Source: Rhodopirellula sp.
GTDB lineage: Bacteria > Planctomycetota > Planctomycetia > Pirellulales > Pirellulaceae
Direction of reading: 5' to 3'
NCBI GenBank assembly: GCA_002689655.1
Contig: NZHC01000029.1
Coordinates: 1 to 40,335 of the forward strand
Length of the DNA: 40,335 nt
The translations under genes were made by a program, and so were the position numbers. Below the pieces are notes generated by a model. The model worked only from the letters and a program-made list of their open reading frames with translations, had not been told where the DNA came from and searched no databases. This document shows positions 33,492 to 40,335 of the stretch, piece after piece (position 1 is the first letter of the stretch; every line of letters starts with the position of its first letter).

Positions 33492-34601
33492 ATGCATCCT
33501 TGGATTTCTGACCGTGCTGATTCGTTCGATAGCAGTGGCATACGTCGTGTCTTTGACTTGGCGGCAAAGCTGAAGGATCCAATCAATTTATCGATTGGAC
33601 AGCCGGATTTTGACGTTCCAGATGAAGTCAAGCAGGCGGCGGTCGAAGCGATTGAGGCTGGAAAGAATGCTTACTCACCAACCCAAGGGATAGGCCCGCT
33701 GCGAGAACGTCTGCAACGGCAGGTGGGCGAGCAGTACCCTGATCACGATGACCGTGATGTGTTTGTCAGCAGTGGAACCAGTGGCGGTTTGATGCTGTCG
33801 ATGCTCTCGATGATCAATCCGGGCGATGAAGTGATTTATCTGGATCCGTTTTTCGTGATGTATCCTGCACTGGTGCAGATGTGTGGAGGAGTGCCGGTGC
33901 CAGTTGATTCCTATCCGGAGTTTCGACTTGATCCCGCAAAAATCGAGGCGGCCATTACACCTCGAACCAAGATGATTCTTCTCAATAGCCCTGCTAATCC
34001 AACGGGAGTGACCACCGCGGCAGCCGATTTGAAGCAGGTCGCTGAGTTGGCGGCAGAGAAAAATATCGCATTGGTATCAGACGAGATTTACAGCAATTTC
34101 CACTACGATGATGAGTTTGTGTCACCTGCGATCTATAATGATCAGACCATCGTGATTGATGGCTTCAGCAAGAGCCACGCGATGACTGGCTGGAGAGTTG
34201 GTTATGTACACGGACCAACCGAGGTCATGGCTGCGATGCTGAAGTTGCAGCAGTACTCGTTTGTTTGTGCACCACAACCGGCACAGTGGGGAGCAATCCG
34301 GGCCATGGAAGTCAGTCTTGATGGCTATCTGGAAGATTATCGACGGAAACGTGACCTGCTGGTCGAAGGGCTCAGCGATTGTTACGAATTGGTAAAACCA
34401 GGCGGAGCGTTCTATGTGTTTCCCAAAGCTCCCGTGGCAAGTGGAGCGGCCTTCGTTGAGGAGGCTATCTCCCGCGGATTACTGATCATTCCGGGCAACA
34501 TTTTCAGCCATCGTGATTCGCACTTTCGAATCAGTTTTGCAGCACCTGACGAAACGTTGCACCGTGGGATTGAACTGCTGCGAGAATTAGCCAAAAAGTA
34601 A
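33492..34601 (+). CDS. class I/II PLP-dependent aminotransferase
   Basis: 369-residue fold-type I aminotransferase of the aspartate/aromatic family (AspC/PatA-like). INLSIGQPDFDVP is the N-terminal substrate loop and FVSSGTSGGL the phosphate loop. Asn168 (NSPANPTG), Asp197 and Tyr200 (SDEIYSN) bind the cofactor. Lys227 (DGFSKSHAMTGWRVGY) forms the Schiff base and Arg235 holds its place. The C-terminal carboxylate-binding Arg is in HFRISFA. The frame begins at TTG 33480, but ATG 33492 fits the family N-terminus better. The amino donor cannot be assigned from sequence. Confidence 0.93.
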   Translation: MHPWISDRADSFDSSGIRRVFDLAAKLKDPINLSIGQPDFDVPDEVKQAAVEAIEAGKNAYSPTQGIGPLRERLQRQVGEQYPDHDDRDVFVSSGTSGGLMLSMLSMINPGDEVIYLDPFFVMYPALVQMCGGVPVPVDSYPEFRLDPAKIEAAITPRTKMILLNSPANPTGVTTAAADLKQVAELAAEKNIALVSDEIYSNFHYDDEFVSPAIYNDQTIVIDGFSKSHAMTGWRVGYVHGPTEVMAAMLKLQQYSFVCAPQPAQWGAIRAMEVSLDGYLEDYRRKRDLLVEGLSDCYELVKPGGAFYVFPKAPVASGAAFVEEAISRGLLIIPGNIFSHRDSHFRISFAAPDETLHRGIELLRELAKK

Positions 34602-34882
34602 ATCACAAACCACATCTAGCCCTGATCCCAATCCAGTCAACAGCTTATCGGTCCGACCACGATCGCAGCAAGAAGAAACACTGGCTCAGGATGCAGCTTG
34701 TGAACCGCTTGGAGATTTTCGATGGTTTTAGCGGTCTTAATCAATAGTCCCGTGCAAAAGACCCATCGATCATCCTCATCCGTTAACAGGCCTTACCTGG
34801 TGTCGAGTTCGGGGCTCTGAAGCGATAAACTGTGAGACATCGTTCATTCCAACAGCACTCGATCCCGGCAACAGAGTCGACC

Positions 34883-35518
34883 ATGGCTACTATCAGATTA
34901 TTTTTGCTTGCGATGTTAATGACGCTTGTCACGCAGGTCACTAGCCTGACCGCGGGGAAATATAACTTAACTTTAAGCCCCGGTGATGCTGCTCCCGCTT
35001 GGAACAATCTGCTGGCAGTCGATGGAAAAAAGTATTCCCTCTCGGACTTCGAGTCGTCGAAAGCCATTGTGGTTGTCTTTACCTGCAACAGTTGCCCTTA
35101 TGCGGTTGATGTTGAAGACCGTCTACTGGCCTTCCATCAGCAGTATGGCAAACAAGGCGTGGCTCTGGTTGCTATCAATGTCAATAACGTGGAGGCTGAC
35201 CTGATGCCCGCAATGAAGGAAAAGGCGAAAGAAAAGGCGTTTCAGTTTCCTTATCTGTTTGATGAGACACAGAAGATTGCGAAAGACTACGGCGCAAAAC
35301 GCACCCCTGAATTCTTTGTGCTCGATCAAGACAGAAAGATCGTTTACATGGGCGCCTTGGACGATAGCCCTGAGGGAAAAAACGTATCCAAGCGGTACGT
35401 CGAAGCAGCGGTCGATAGGACCCTCGCCGGCGAAAAGATCGAAGTTGCGGAAACCATTCCCGTCGGCTGTGCGGTGCGGTTTGAACGAACTCGACGAACC
35501 AGACGGGTACGCAATTAG
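34883..35518 (+). CDS. secreted thioredoxin-like redoxin
   Basis: 211-residue thioredoxin-fold protein of the AhpC/TSA-redoxin type. ATG 34883 starts a signal peptide (RLFLLAMLMTLVTQVTSL). The redox motif is Cys68-Asn-Ser-Cys71 (FTCNSCPYA), followed by KRTPEFFVLDQDRKIVYMGA with the cis-Pro. Close relatives usually end soon after a VGC(A/S)I(K/R)W segment. Here VGCAVRFE is followed by a short, very basic tail (RTRRTRRVRN), possibly a changed C-terminus. It probably acts in the periplasm, either reducing disulfides or as a thiol sensor. The frame is open from GTG 34832. Confidence 0.88.
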   Translation: MATIRLFLLAMLMTLVTQVTSLTAGKYNLTLSPGDAAPAWNNLLAVDGKKYSLSDFESSKAIVVVFTCNSCPYAVDVEDRLLAFHQQYGKQGVALVAINVNNVEADLMPAMKEKAKEKAFQFPYLFDETQKIAKDYGAKRTPEFFVLDQDRKIVYMGALDDSPEGKNVSKRYVEAAVDRTLAGEKIEVAETIPVGCAVRFERTRRTRRVRN

Positions 35519-35647
35519 GTGCTGAGCAAGCCAAGTGCTCGCACTGGAAATCAACGTAGCAACGACGTCTGGATTTGGGATTTGCCAACGGCTGATCACT
35601 GCCCGAGGCTGAGTGGCAGGATGAATCAAAGCGTTTGCGTTACTGCG

Positions 35648-36145
35648 TTACTGTTCTTCTTCGAACATGCCATCGAAGATGCCTTCTCCCATGAGAGTCT
35701 GCAAGATCACCGGACAGCCTTCTTCAAGCATGTCCAGAACCTGGTCAAAGCCGTCTTCCTCACCGTAATACGGATCTGGCACATCGCTCGGCCAGTTATC
35801 ATCCAGATAGTCACTGAACATTCGAATGTGAGGCATCAAGCCACCGGCAGTTTCAAGCAGGATTGCATGGTTTTCAGCGTCCATTGCTAAAACCAAGTCA
35901 AAACGGTCGGGGTTGAGATCCTCCGGCGTGACCTTGCGTGCCCGACTCGTCAATTCGTAGCCACGCGTCTCGGCAGCTGCCATCATTCGAGCGTCGGCCC
36001 CCTCGCCAACATGGTAGCCATGGGTCCCTGCTGATTCGACTACAGCATCGACACGGAATTCTTCCACAAATCTTTGCATCACAGCTTCGCCAGCCGGTGA
36101 GCGGCAAATGTTACCCATGCAAACAAATAGGATTTTCTTGGTCAT
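35648..36145 (-). CDS. low-molecular-weight protein-tyrosine phosphatase
   Basis: 165-residue LMW-PTP. The P-loop is FVCMGNICRSPAGE with nucleophile Cys9 and Arg15 (C-x5-R), and the general acid is Asp124 in DVPDPYYGEE. LAMDAENHA is also typical. It dephosphorylates tyrosine, often on bacterial tyrosine kinases that control exopolysaccharide, or related aryl phosphates; no such kinase is in the window. AAGGA lies eight bases upstream of the ATG. An 8-bp duplication, GCGTTACT twice (35637-35652), crosses its stop codon. Confidence 0.94.
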   Translation of the reverse strand: MTKKILFVCMGNICRSPAGEAVMQRFVEEFRVDAVVESAGTHGYHVGEGADARMMAAAETRGYELTSRARKVTPEDLNPDRFDLVLAMDAENHAILLETAGGLMPHIRMFSDYLDDNWPSDVPDPYYGEEDGFDQVLDMLEEGCPVILQTLMGEGIFDGMFEEEQ

Positions 36146-36214
36146 CGCGGCGTTCCTTCACTTTCACGCCAGCACGTTCACTCGGGGCTGGCAGGCATTG
36201 AACAGAAATAGTGC

Positions 36215-36246
36215 CCAGCAGGTGCGTTTACCAGCAGGTGCGTTCT
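36215..36246. repeat. 16-bp tandem duplication
   Basis: CCAGCAGGTGCGTTTA is followed directly by CCAGCAGGTGCGTTCT, identical at 14 of 16 bases. Confidence 0.88.
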
Positions 36247-36564
36247 ATCGGGTGCAAACAATATTTGCGGTCGTCAAAGGCCGAAAGCGGGCACCGCTTC
36301 GACCTTTACTTAAGTTAAGCGATTGTAGGCCATTCGTCACCGCGGGCTCAGTCGTTGGTGCGGACTAACTGTAATTTTTTGCAAGTGGCGGCACCACGTC
36401 TGGCGGCGGAATAGAACTTGTGAATCCGGTGCCGAGTCACTCCACGGCAAATCGCCAGGCGATGGCAAGACCATAAAGCTGATGATGCGGATTGGATCAA
36501 GGGGCACCGTTGCCGAACTGACTGATTCAATGCTTCGCTGTCGGCGATCTGGTTGCGGCGGTGA

Positions 36565-36588
36565 GCGTCTGTTTCTGCGTCTGTTTCT
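36565..36588. repeat. 12-bp tandem duplication
   Basis: GCGTCTGTTTCT occurs twice in direct succession, identical, followed by GCG. Confidence 0.9.
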
Positions 36589-37020
36589 GCGGCGATGGGG
36601 TAAGCTTGCGGCGGATACCGAGCCATTCAATTGGGGGCTCGATGGCAGCAGCGTCGATGGGGGGCTTTCTAGAGGCTGCAGAGGTTGGAAACGCCCGGGC
36701 CTGACCCGTCGTGGTCGGGCCGCCGCCTTGCATCTCAATTACGGGTTGTCGTGAATTGGGGCCTGAGTGCGAACCTGAACATTCGAAAAACGCTCCAGAT
36801 GGGTGAATACAGGACGACTTCGCGTACATGTTTGGTGATCTGGCGTGTTCTGTTCGAGGCGATTTTCGGGATGATAGCGGATTTTTCGATAAATTCCTGC
36901 GTTTGTGATGGGGGTGGGGAACTGGTTTTGGGATTGGTTTTTACGGCTGAAATACCGCTAGCCAATCCTCTGGATGGCCCTGGAGTCCTCATCGCAAATA
37001 GCCTCTACAGGAAATACAGC

Positions 37021-37049
37021 TTGCTTTGGGGGTGTTTAAGGGTTAATAT
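37021..37049 (+). promoter_or_regulatory. possible sigma-70-type promoter
   Basis: TTGCTT (37021-37026) and TAATAT (37044-37049) are separated by 17 bases and lie about 50 bases upstream of the zinc-ribbon start. Three of six and four of six bases match the E. coli consensus; planctomycete promoters are not well defined, so this is tentative. Confidence 0.3.
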
Positions 37050-37101
37050 CCTGCCATATCGGACGTCAGTTGCTTATCAAATGACCAACGGAGTTCTTTT
37101 C

Positions 37102-37353
37102 ATGTCACTACGTTTCACTCAATCTTGTCCGACCTGCGGCCGCCGAATCGAGGTCCGCGCTTCACTCATGGGATGCGATGTTCGTTGTCAGCATTGCGAC
37201 GCGGTCTTCGTTGCGCATCAAGACGTCGCTCAAGAAGATGAGACACATCGCCCAGTTCATTCACCATTGGCTGATGAATTCACATCAGATCCTTTGATGG
37301 ATCGCGTTGAGCAGGCTTTGAATCGAGCTGAGGAATCAGCGGCTGTCAGCTGA
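37102..37353 (+). CDS. small zinc-ribbon protein
   Basis: 83-residue protein. An N-terminal zinc ribbon has two Cys pairs, CPTCGRR and CQHC, about 20 residues apart (SCPTCGRRIEVR ... VRCQHCDAVF), followed by an acidic, probably helical tail (LMDRVEQALNRAEESAA). Such MJ0042-like or FmdB-like ribbons are found at the start of many planctomycete proteins, here as a stand-alone domain. ATG 37102 is preceded by GGAG at eight bases. The cytoplasmic role (RNA or protein binding) is unknown. The frame is open far upstream but that part has no coding character. Confidence 0.75.
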   Translation: MSLRFTQSCPTCGRRIEVRASLMGCDVRCQHCDAVFVAHQDVAQEDETHRPVHSPLADEFTSDPLMDRVEQALNRAEESAAVS

Positions 37354-37520
37354 GACAGCCTCTGATGAAAGCCTTTAGTCCGCTGGGATGCCCCAGAAGG
37401 CTGATTGCTGCAGAGTGCTCTCGGTGGGTGCCCGGTCACCCAGACCTTGATTCGATGAGTTCACTGGGGGCCGACAACTGCCCCTACGATTTTCGTGGCA
37501 TCAAGCCCTAGCAGGCAGGC

Positions 37521-38621
37521 TCACTCAGAAGAAGCATCTGGCTGAAGCAGATCGATATTCCCGCCCACAGCAACACCTTGCCAATTCGCAGCAAGCATCA
37601 CACTGTTGATCCCCGATCCAATGCCCAGCAGGGCGGTGCGGTCATTGGTGGCAATCTCGCCGGATTGGGCAGCCCAAGCCAAAGAGAGGGGCAGAGCTAC
37701 CGAACCCGTGTTGCCAAGTTTGGGAAATGTGATGCTGTCGCGTTGAGGATCCAGACCCATCGCTTCCAGCATTCCAGCTCGGTGTCGAGAGCCAACTTGA
37801 TGGCAGATCGAGCGATCAATCTGTTCTCGCGTCCACCCGGTCGTGTCGAGAAGACGCTCGAAGGCAGCGATCCCAGTCCGGATTCCCTCAGCCATCAGTC
37901 GTTCGGAATCTGTATCCATCAAAGGTTGCATTCCCGCTCCTGCCGCGTCATCGTCGCTCATGCAAAGGTCATGAAATTCGGTTCTTGCTTCCGCAACCGC
38001 AGTTTCGATAGGAGTTCCTCCCTGCGAATGCTTACGATGAGTCAAAAGCCAAGCGCAGCTACCCGATCCAATGGTCAGCGATGCAAATGCTGGTTTCACT
38101 GTTTTGCGTGTCAGCGACTGGTCTTGGTTTAAACTTTCGATGGTTTGAGTCAGCAAAGGCCTGCTGTTCTCAGTTCCAACGACAATGCCCGCGTCGATCA
38201 CACCTGATTCGATCAACATCGCGATCTGGATTGCCCCGTTGATTAAGCCCAGGCATGCGTTGGAAACATCGTAAACCCAACACTGATGGGGCAAGCCGAG
38301 CCCATGGTGCACTCGCGAAGCAGTGGCCGGTTCAAGAAAATCGCGACACACACTGGCGTGGATCAAGCAGCCAATCCGATCACGATCGATTCCTGCAGCC
38401 TCAATTGCGTGGTTCCCACTGCTAATACTGGGCCCGCTAGGGACTACACCCTCGGGCCAAACCCGTCGCTCGACGATCCCGCTCATCAACTCAAGACGAC
38501 CTTGTGGCAACTTTAGCCGCGAGTAAAGAGGCTCCAGGCGATCTTCGATGTCCTGACTGGTCCATATCTCCGTTGGAATCTCGGCACCAATCGACTCCAG
38601 ATAAACATTTTCGAATCGCAC
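37521..38621 (-). CDS. 3-oxoacyl-ACP synthase III family protein (FabH/OleA-like)
   Basis: 366-residue thiolase-fold condensing enzyme with the complete triad Cys123 (VSNACLGLING), His274 (ICHQVG) and Asn304 (LGNTGSVALP). Fatty-acid FabH normally has an ACAGF-type nucleophile loop; SNACLG is closer to OleA, which joins two acyl-CoAs by head-to-head condensation, and to related PKS-type KAS III enzymes. No oleB, oleC or oleD genes are in the window, so whether it makes long-chain olefins or ketones, or something else, is open. GTG start at 38621 with AGG seven bases upstream. No operon partner. Confidence 0.88.
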   Translation of the reverse strand: MRFENVYLESIGAEIPTEIWTSQDIEDRLEPLYSRLKLPQGRLELMSGIVERRVWPEGVVPSGPSISSGNHAIEAAGIDRDRIGCLIHASVCRDFLEPATASRVHHGLGLPHQCWVYDVSNACLGLINGAIQIAMLIESGVIDAGIVVGTENSRPLLTQTIESLNQDQSLTRKTVKPAFASLTIGSGSCAWLLTHRKHSQGGTPIETAVAEARTEFHDLCMSDDDAAGAGMQPLMDTDSERLMAEGIRTGIAAFERLLDTTGWTREQIDRSICHQVGSRHRAGMLEAMGLDPQRDSITFPKLGNTGSVALPLSLAWAAQSGEIATNDRTALLGIGSGINSVMLAANWQGVAVGGNIDLLQPDASSE

Positions 38622-39106
38622 TGATCGCCTGAGGTGTTGTTGGGTCTGTTTCGAGTTAGCTGCCTCAAAATCATCTGATTTCGGCGTGAGTATCGTAACC
38701 TAAACGACATAAACCCGCAGGTTGCTATCAAAAAAAGCCAATGCTAGCACTGCCTGTAGTGCTATCGCCTGCCTTGGCGTGAATATGTAGAAAAGGTTTG
38801 GGTAAAAGAAGGTGAGAGGCTAAATTTTGCACCAATCAAGGGTTAGGCGACGTTGCTTGACCCGACCAGACGTTTCCAAAGTGATTGCGAGAAGCGGCGT
38901 GAGCTGAAGAAATCGGTTTTTGTGAGGGCAATTCTGTGTTGATCACGGTTGCAACCACCGCCGGTCTTTCTCTTCGGAGCACCAGGAATGGAGTCTGAGC
39001 CCTTTGGTTAGGGAGCGGAGCTTCGAGCAAGCTAGGGTCAAGTTTGGCGATGCGGGACGAGTCTGCATCAACCTTTTCATTCGCGAATTCGAAGAGGACC
39101 TTTCGG
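38622..39106. other. divergent intergenic region, nothing recognised
   Basis: About 485 bases between the KAS III-like gene (minus) and the amidotransferase homologue (plus). No supported ORF or RNA is seen; the frame of the right-hand gene is open to 39044 but its upstream part has no family match. Promoters for both genes should lie here. Confidence 0.4.
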
Positions 39107-39856
39107 ATGTCGAATAAACCACTGATCGGAATGAACGCCGATTATCGGGCTGCCGCCCGTAGCATGCCTGCTTACAGTTATGTTGCGGCAGGGTATTTTC
39201 AGTCGATCATTTCGGCTGGGGGAATTCCGGTAGTGTTACCACCCATGGATGATTCCGCTGCAATTTCGCAGGTGCTGGATCAGCTCAATGGTTTTGTCAT
39301 GATTGGCGGTGCCGACCTTGACCCACGAAATGATGGTTTCATGCTTCACCCAAGTGTGCGACCTCTCGATCCTGTCAGGGAGGCCTGTGATCGGTTGCTC
39401 ATGGCAGATATCGCTGAACGACGGATGCCAGTCCTCGGGATTGGAACCGGCATGCAGCTCATTAATGTGCAGCAAGGTGGGAACTTGTTCCTGCACATCA
39501 AAGAAGATCTTCCCAATGCTGTTCCGCATCACGATCCGCAGGATGCAAGTCACCGACACACCCTCGATGTCGTGAGTGATTCCTTGATCGGTCGTGTCTA
39601 TGGTGATGGCGAGATTCGTGTCAGCAGCCGACATCATATGGCGATCGATGAAGTTGCTCCCGGTTTTCGCGTCACCGCGAAGTGTCCCGATGGAGTCATT
39701 GAAGCGATCGAAAGCGAAATGATGGATTGGTTCGCAGTGGGAACTCAGTTCCATCCAGAGTGTGGTGCAGCATCCGCTTTGGACATTCGAATCTTTGAAG
39801 AATTTGTTGATGGAGTAAATCAACGGATTGACCAAGATCTGCGTTTGGTCGCATAG
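39107..39856 (+). CDS. class I glutamine amidotransferase-like (peptidase C26) protein lacking the nucleophile Cys
   Basis: 249 residues of the gamma-glutamyl-GABA hydrolase/peptidase C26 family (PuuD-like): PLIGMNADYR, GFVMIGGADLDP, RMPVLGIGTGMQLINVQQGG, HRHTLDVV, SSRHHMAID and GTQFHPE. The nucleophile elbow, normally LGICRGxQ, reads LGIGTGMQ, with Gly113 (codon GGA) in place of Cys. His216 and Glu218 of the triad remain. By established chemistry it should not hydrolyse gamma-glutamyl amides, so it may be a binding or regulatory protein. ATG 39107 is preceded by GAGGAC; the frame is open to 39044. It stands directly upstream of the structured RNA candidate. Confidence 0.88.
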   Translation: MSNKPLIGMNADYRAAARSMPAYSYVAAGYFQSIISAGGIPVVLPPMDDSAAISQVLDQLNGFVMIGGADLDPRNDGFMLHPSVRPLDPVREACDRLLMADIAERRMPVLGIGTGMQLINVQQGGNLFLHIKEDLPNAVPHHDPQDASHRHTLDVVSDSLIGRVYGDGEIRVSSRHHMAIDEVAPGFRVTAKCPDGVIEAIESEMMDWFAVGTQFHPECGAASALDIRIFEEFVDGVNQRIDQDLRLVA

Positions 39857-39884
39857 CCAAATATGGTATGTTGTCAAAATCACA

Positions 39885-39903
39885 GTCGAAGCTAGGCTTC
39901 GAC
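39885..39903. repeat. perfect inverted repeat after the amidotransferase-like gene
   Basis: GTCGAAGC (39885-39892) and GCTTCGAC (39896-39903) form an 8-bp stem with a TAG loop, 29 bases after the stop codon. No U-tract follows. It could stabilise or end that mRNA, or be an operator for the downstream RNA. Confidence 0.6.
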
Positions 39904-39939
39904 GGGCGTTGACCAAGTGGTTGCGTTTTTAATCAAACC

Positions 39940-40262
39940 TTTCCAGCGAGCCAACCTTGCGAGCTGTTCAATTGATAGACCATTCAGCTGAGGAGAGTCG
40001 GATCACAAGGATGTGACACTAACCGAATCGTTTGTGAGTGTTTCGGTAGTCCAGTCACAGCCCCGCGCACGGATTAGCGCGTTTGCCGCAGGCAGGAAGC
40101 CAAGGCGGAAGTGACCGAACACACCACCGAAGCCCGTGATCACGGAAGATCGTGACCTGATGCAGGATGCAATGGGTCCGCAAATCGAATCGGATAGGCG
40201 AAAAGTCAGGATTGACTTTGAGGCCGGACGCGCGACGAGTCGAAGCGCGTCCGGCCTTTTTT
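39940..40262 (+). ncRNA. candidate CsrA/RsmA-sponge small RNA (CsrB/RsmZ-like)
   Basis: A gene-free stretch ending in a strong terminator contains eleven GGA triplets (starts at 39992, 40000, 40009, 40071, 40095, 40107, 40144, 40165, 40192, 40209, 40226). At least six sit in or at hairpin loops: TCACA-AGGA-TGTGA (40003-40016), GCGC-ACGGATTA-GCGC (40065-40080), GGC-AGGAA-GCC (40091-40101), TCAC/GTGA around GGAAG (40140-40155), TGCA-GGA-TGCA (40161-40171) and a 7-bp stem with loop GGAT (40202-40219). Within the first, ACAAGGAUGU equals the core of the known CsrA SELEX site (RUACARGGAUGU). A 9-bp stem (40018-40050) lacks GGA. Known family features: CsrB/RsmZ RNAs sequester CsrA by such loops. 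Strand and 3' end are well supported; the 5' end is a guess (weak TTGACC at 39909). It could instead be the 3'UTR of the upstream gene. Confidence 0.6.
40222..40262 (+). terminator. strong intrinsic terminator
   Basis: GGCCGGACGCGC (40222-40233) pairs perfectly with GCGCGTCCGGCC (40245-40256) around an 11-base loop, followed at once by T6 (40257-40262). This is the best intrinsic terminator in the window, and no protein gene ends within 360 bases upstream, pointing to an RNA gene or a long 3'UTR. Confidence 0.9.
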
Positions 40263-40308
40263 CGTTTTGTAGCTGTGCTGTTCGTTTCTTAAGTAACGAA
40301 CTTCTGAC

Positions 40309-40335
40309 GCTCGTTGTTCGCTCGTTGTTCGCTCG
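40309..40335. repeat. 11-bp tandem repeat running off the window edge
   Basis: GCTCGTTGTTC occurs at 40309-40319 and 40320-40330, followed by GCTCG to the last base. The array is cut by the window edge, so its full copy number is unknown. Confidence 0.85.

Larger units (their letters stand above)
36146..37101. other. long gene-free region
   Basis: About 955 bases between the phosphatase and the zinc-ribbon gene. Frames crossing it (both strands) are rich in Arg/Ser/Trp, have no domain and lack ribosome-binding sites. It contains two tandem duplications and, at its right end, a candidate promoter. A frame running into the zinc-ribbon gene from 36685 is an artefact of that gene's open upstream frame. 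Confidence 0.5.

Noticed and set aside
36685-37101. Upstream extension of the zinc-ribbon gene to 222 codons.
   Set aside because: The extension lacks coding character and a domain; a ribosome-binding site and ATG lie at 37090-37104, directly before the zinc ribbon.
39896-39960. GGCTTCGACGGG resembles the conserved 5' part of tmRNA (GGATTCGACGGG).
   Set aside because: The G-rich acceptor start, a tag reading frame and a 3' T-arm (GGTTCGA-type) are all missing; the match is part of a simple inverted repeat.
40086-40110. GGAAGCCAAGGC resembles the conserved core of bacterial SRP RNA.
   Set aside because: The order of conserved blocks (GGTCC, GGAA tetraloop, GGAAGCAGCC) is wrong and the flanking stem does not fit; GGA here fits the hairpin-loop series better.

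Overview
The window looks like a chromosomal segment of a member of the Planctomycetota, most likely of the Pirellulaceae/Rhodopirellula type. The evidence is protein content: two formylglycine-type sulfatases, a giant secreted protein with the planctomycete N-terminal motif QLEDRRLLA plus CSLREA, GEVED-like and dockerin-like segments, ExbB/ExbD with long extensions, and DUF4416 and DUF3754 (TMEM143-like) proteins. Shine-Dalgarno sites are irregular and GTG/TTG starts are common. No IS element, prophage, integrase or CRISPR array is visible.

Layout. Positions 1-940 hold, on the minus strand, tRNA-Val(UAC), rpsU (bS21) and a small acidic protein. Positions 1494-4551 encode an NtrB/NtrC-like pair (membrane histidine kinase plus sigma-54 activator). 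From 4720 to 19803 everything is on the minus strand. Read 5' to 3' this is: a 1636-residue secreted metalloprotease-like protein with a dockerin-like end; a tightly coupled run of TPR protein, ExbB, ExbD, a TonB-like protein carrying an alpha/alpha-toroid domain, and queG; a class V aminotransferase; a decayed response-regulator receiver fragment; and an iduronate-sulfatase-like sulfatase. A second sulfatase (20359-21864, plus strand) is followed by a gene-poor stretch of short tandem duplications, a YbgC-type thioesterase, a PAP2 phosphatase with an altered motif, and more tandem repeats. Positions 24987-28387 form an envelope cluster: parvulin PPIase, two lipoproteins and a small conserved-looking protein. 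The rest carries a HAD phosphatase and a divergent DUF3754 membrane protein, scpB, an SDR oxidoreductase, DUF4416, a class I/II aminotransferase, a redoxin, a low-molecular-weight tyrosine phosphatase, a small zinc-ribbon protein, a KAS III/OleA-like thiolase-fold enzyme and a class I amidotransferase homologue that lacks its nucleophile.

The most interesting non-coding element is at the right end (about 39940-40262). It is a gene-free, highly structured stretch ending in a strong intrinsic terminator. It holds eleven GGA triplets, at least six in hairpin loops, one inside a near-perfect match to the published high-affinity CsrA/RsmA site. This is the architecture of CsrB/RsmZ-type sponge RNAs, which I do not know to be described in Planctomycetota.

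The best candidate protein system is the coupled operon 9323-14679. An ExbB/ExbD motor is made together with a protein that has a TonB-like SxxxH transmembrane helix and a long Pro/Ser/Thr linker, but ends in a squalene-cyclase-like toroid instead of a TonB C-terminal domain. A periplasmic TPR protein is encoded at the head of the operon, as a loose parallel to Tol-Pal/CpoB.
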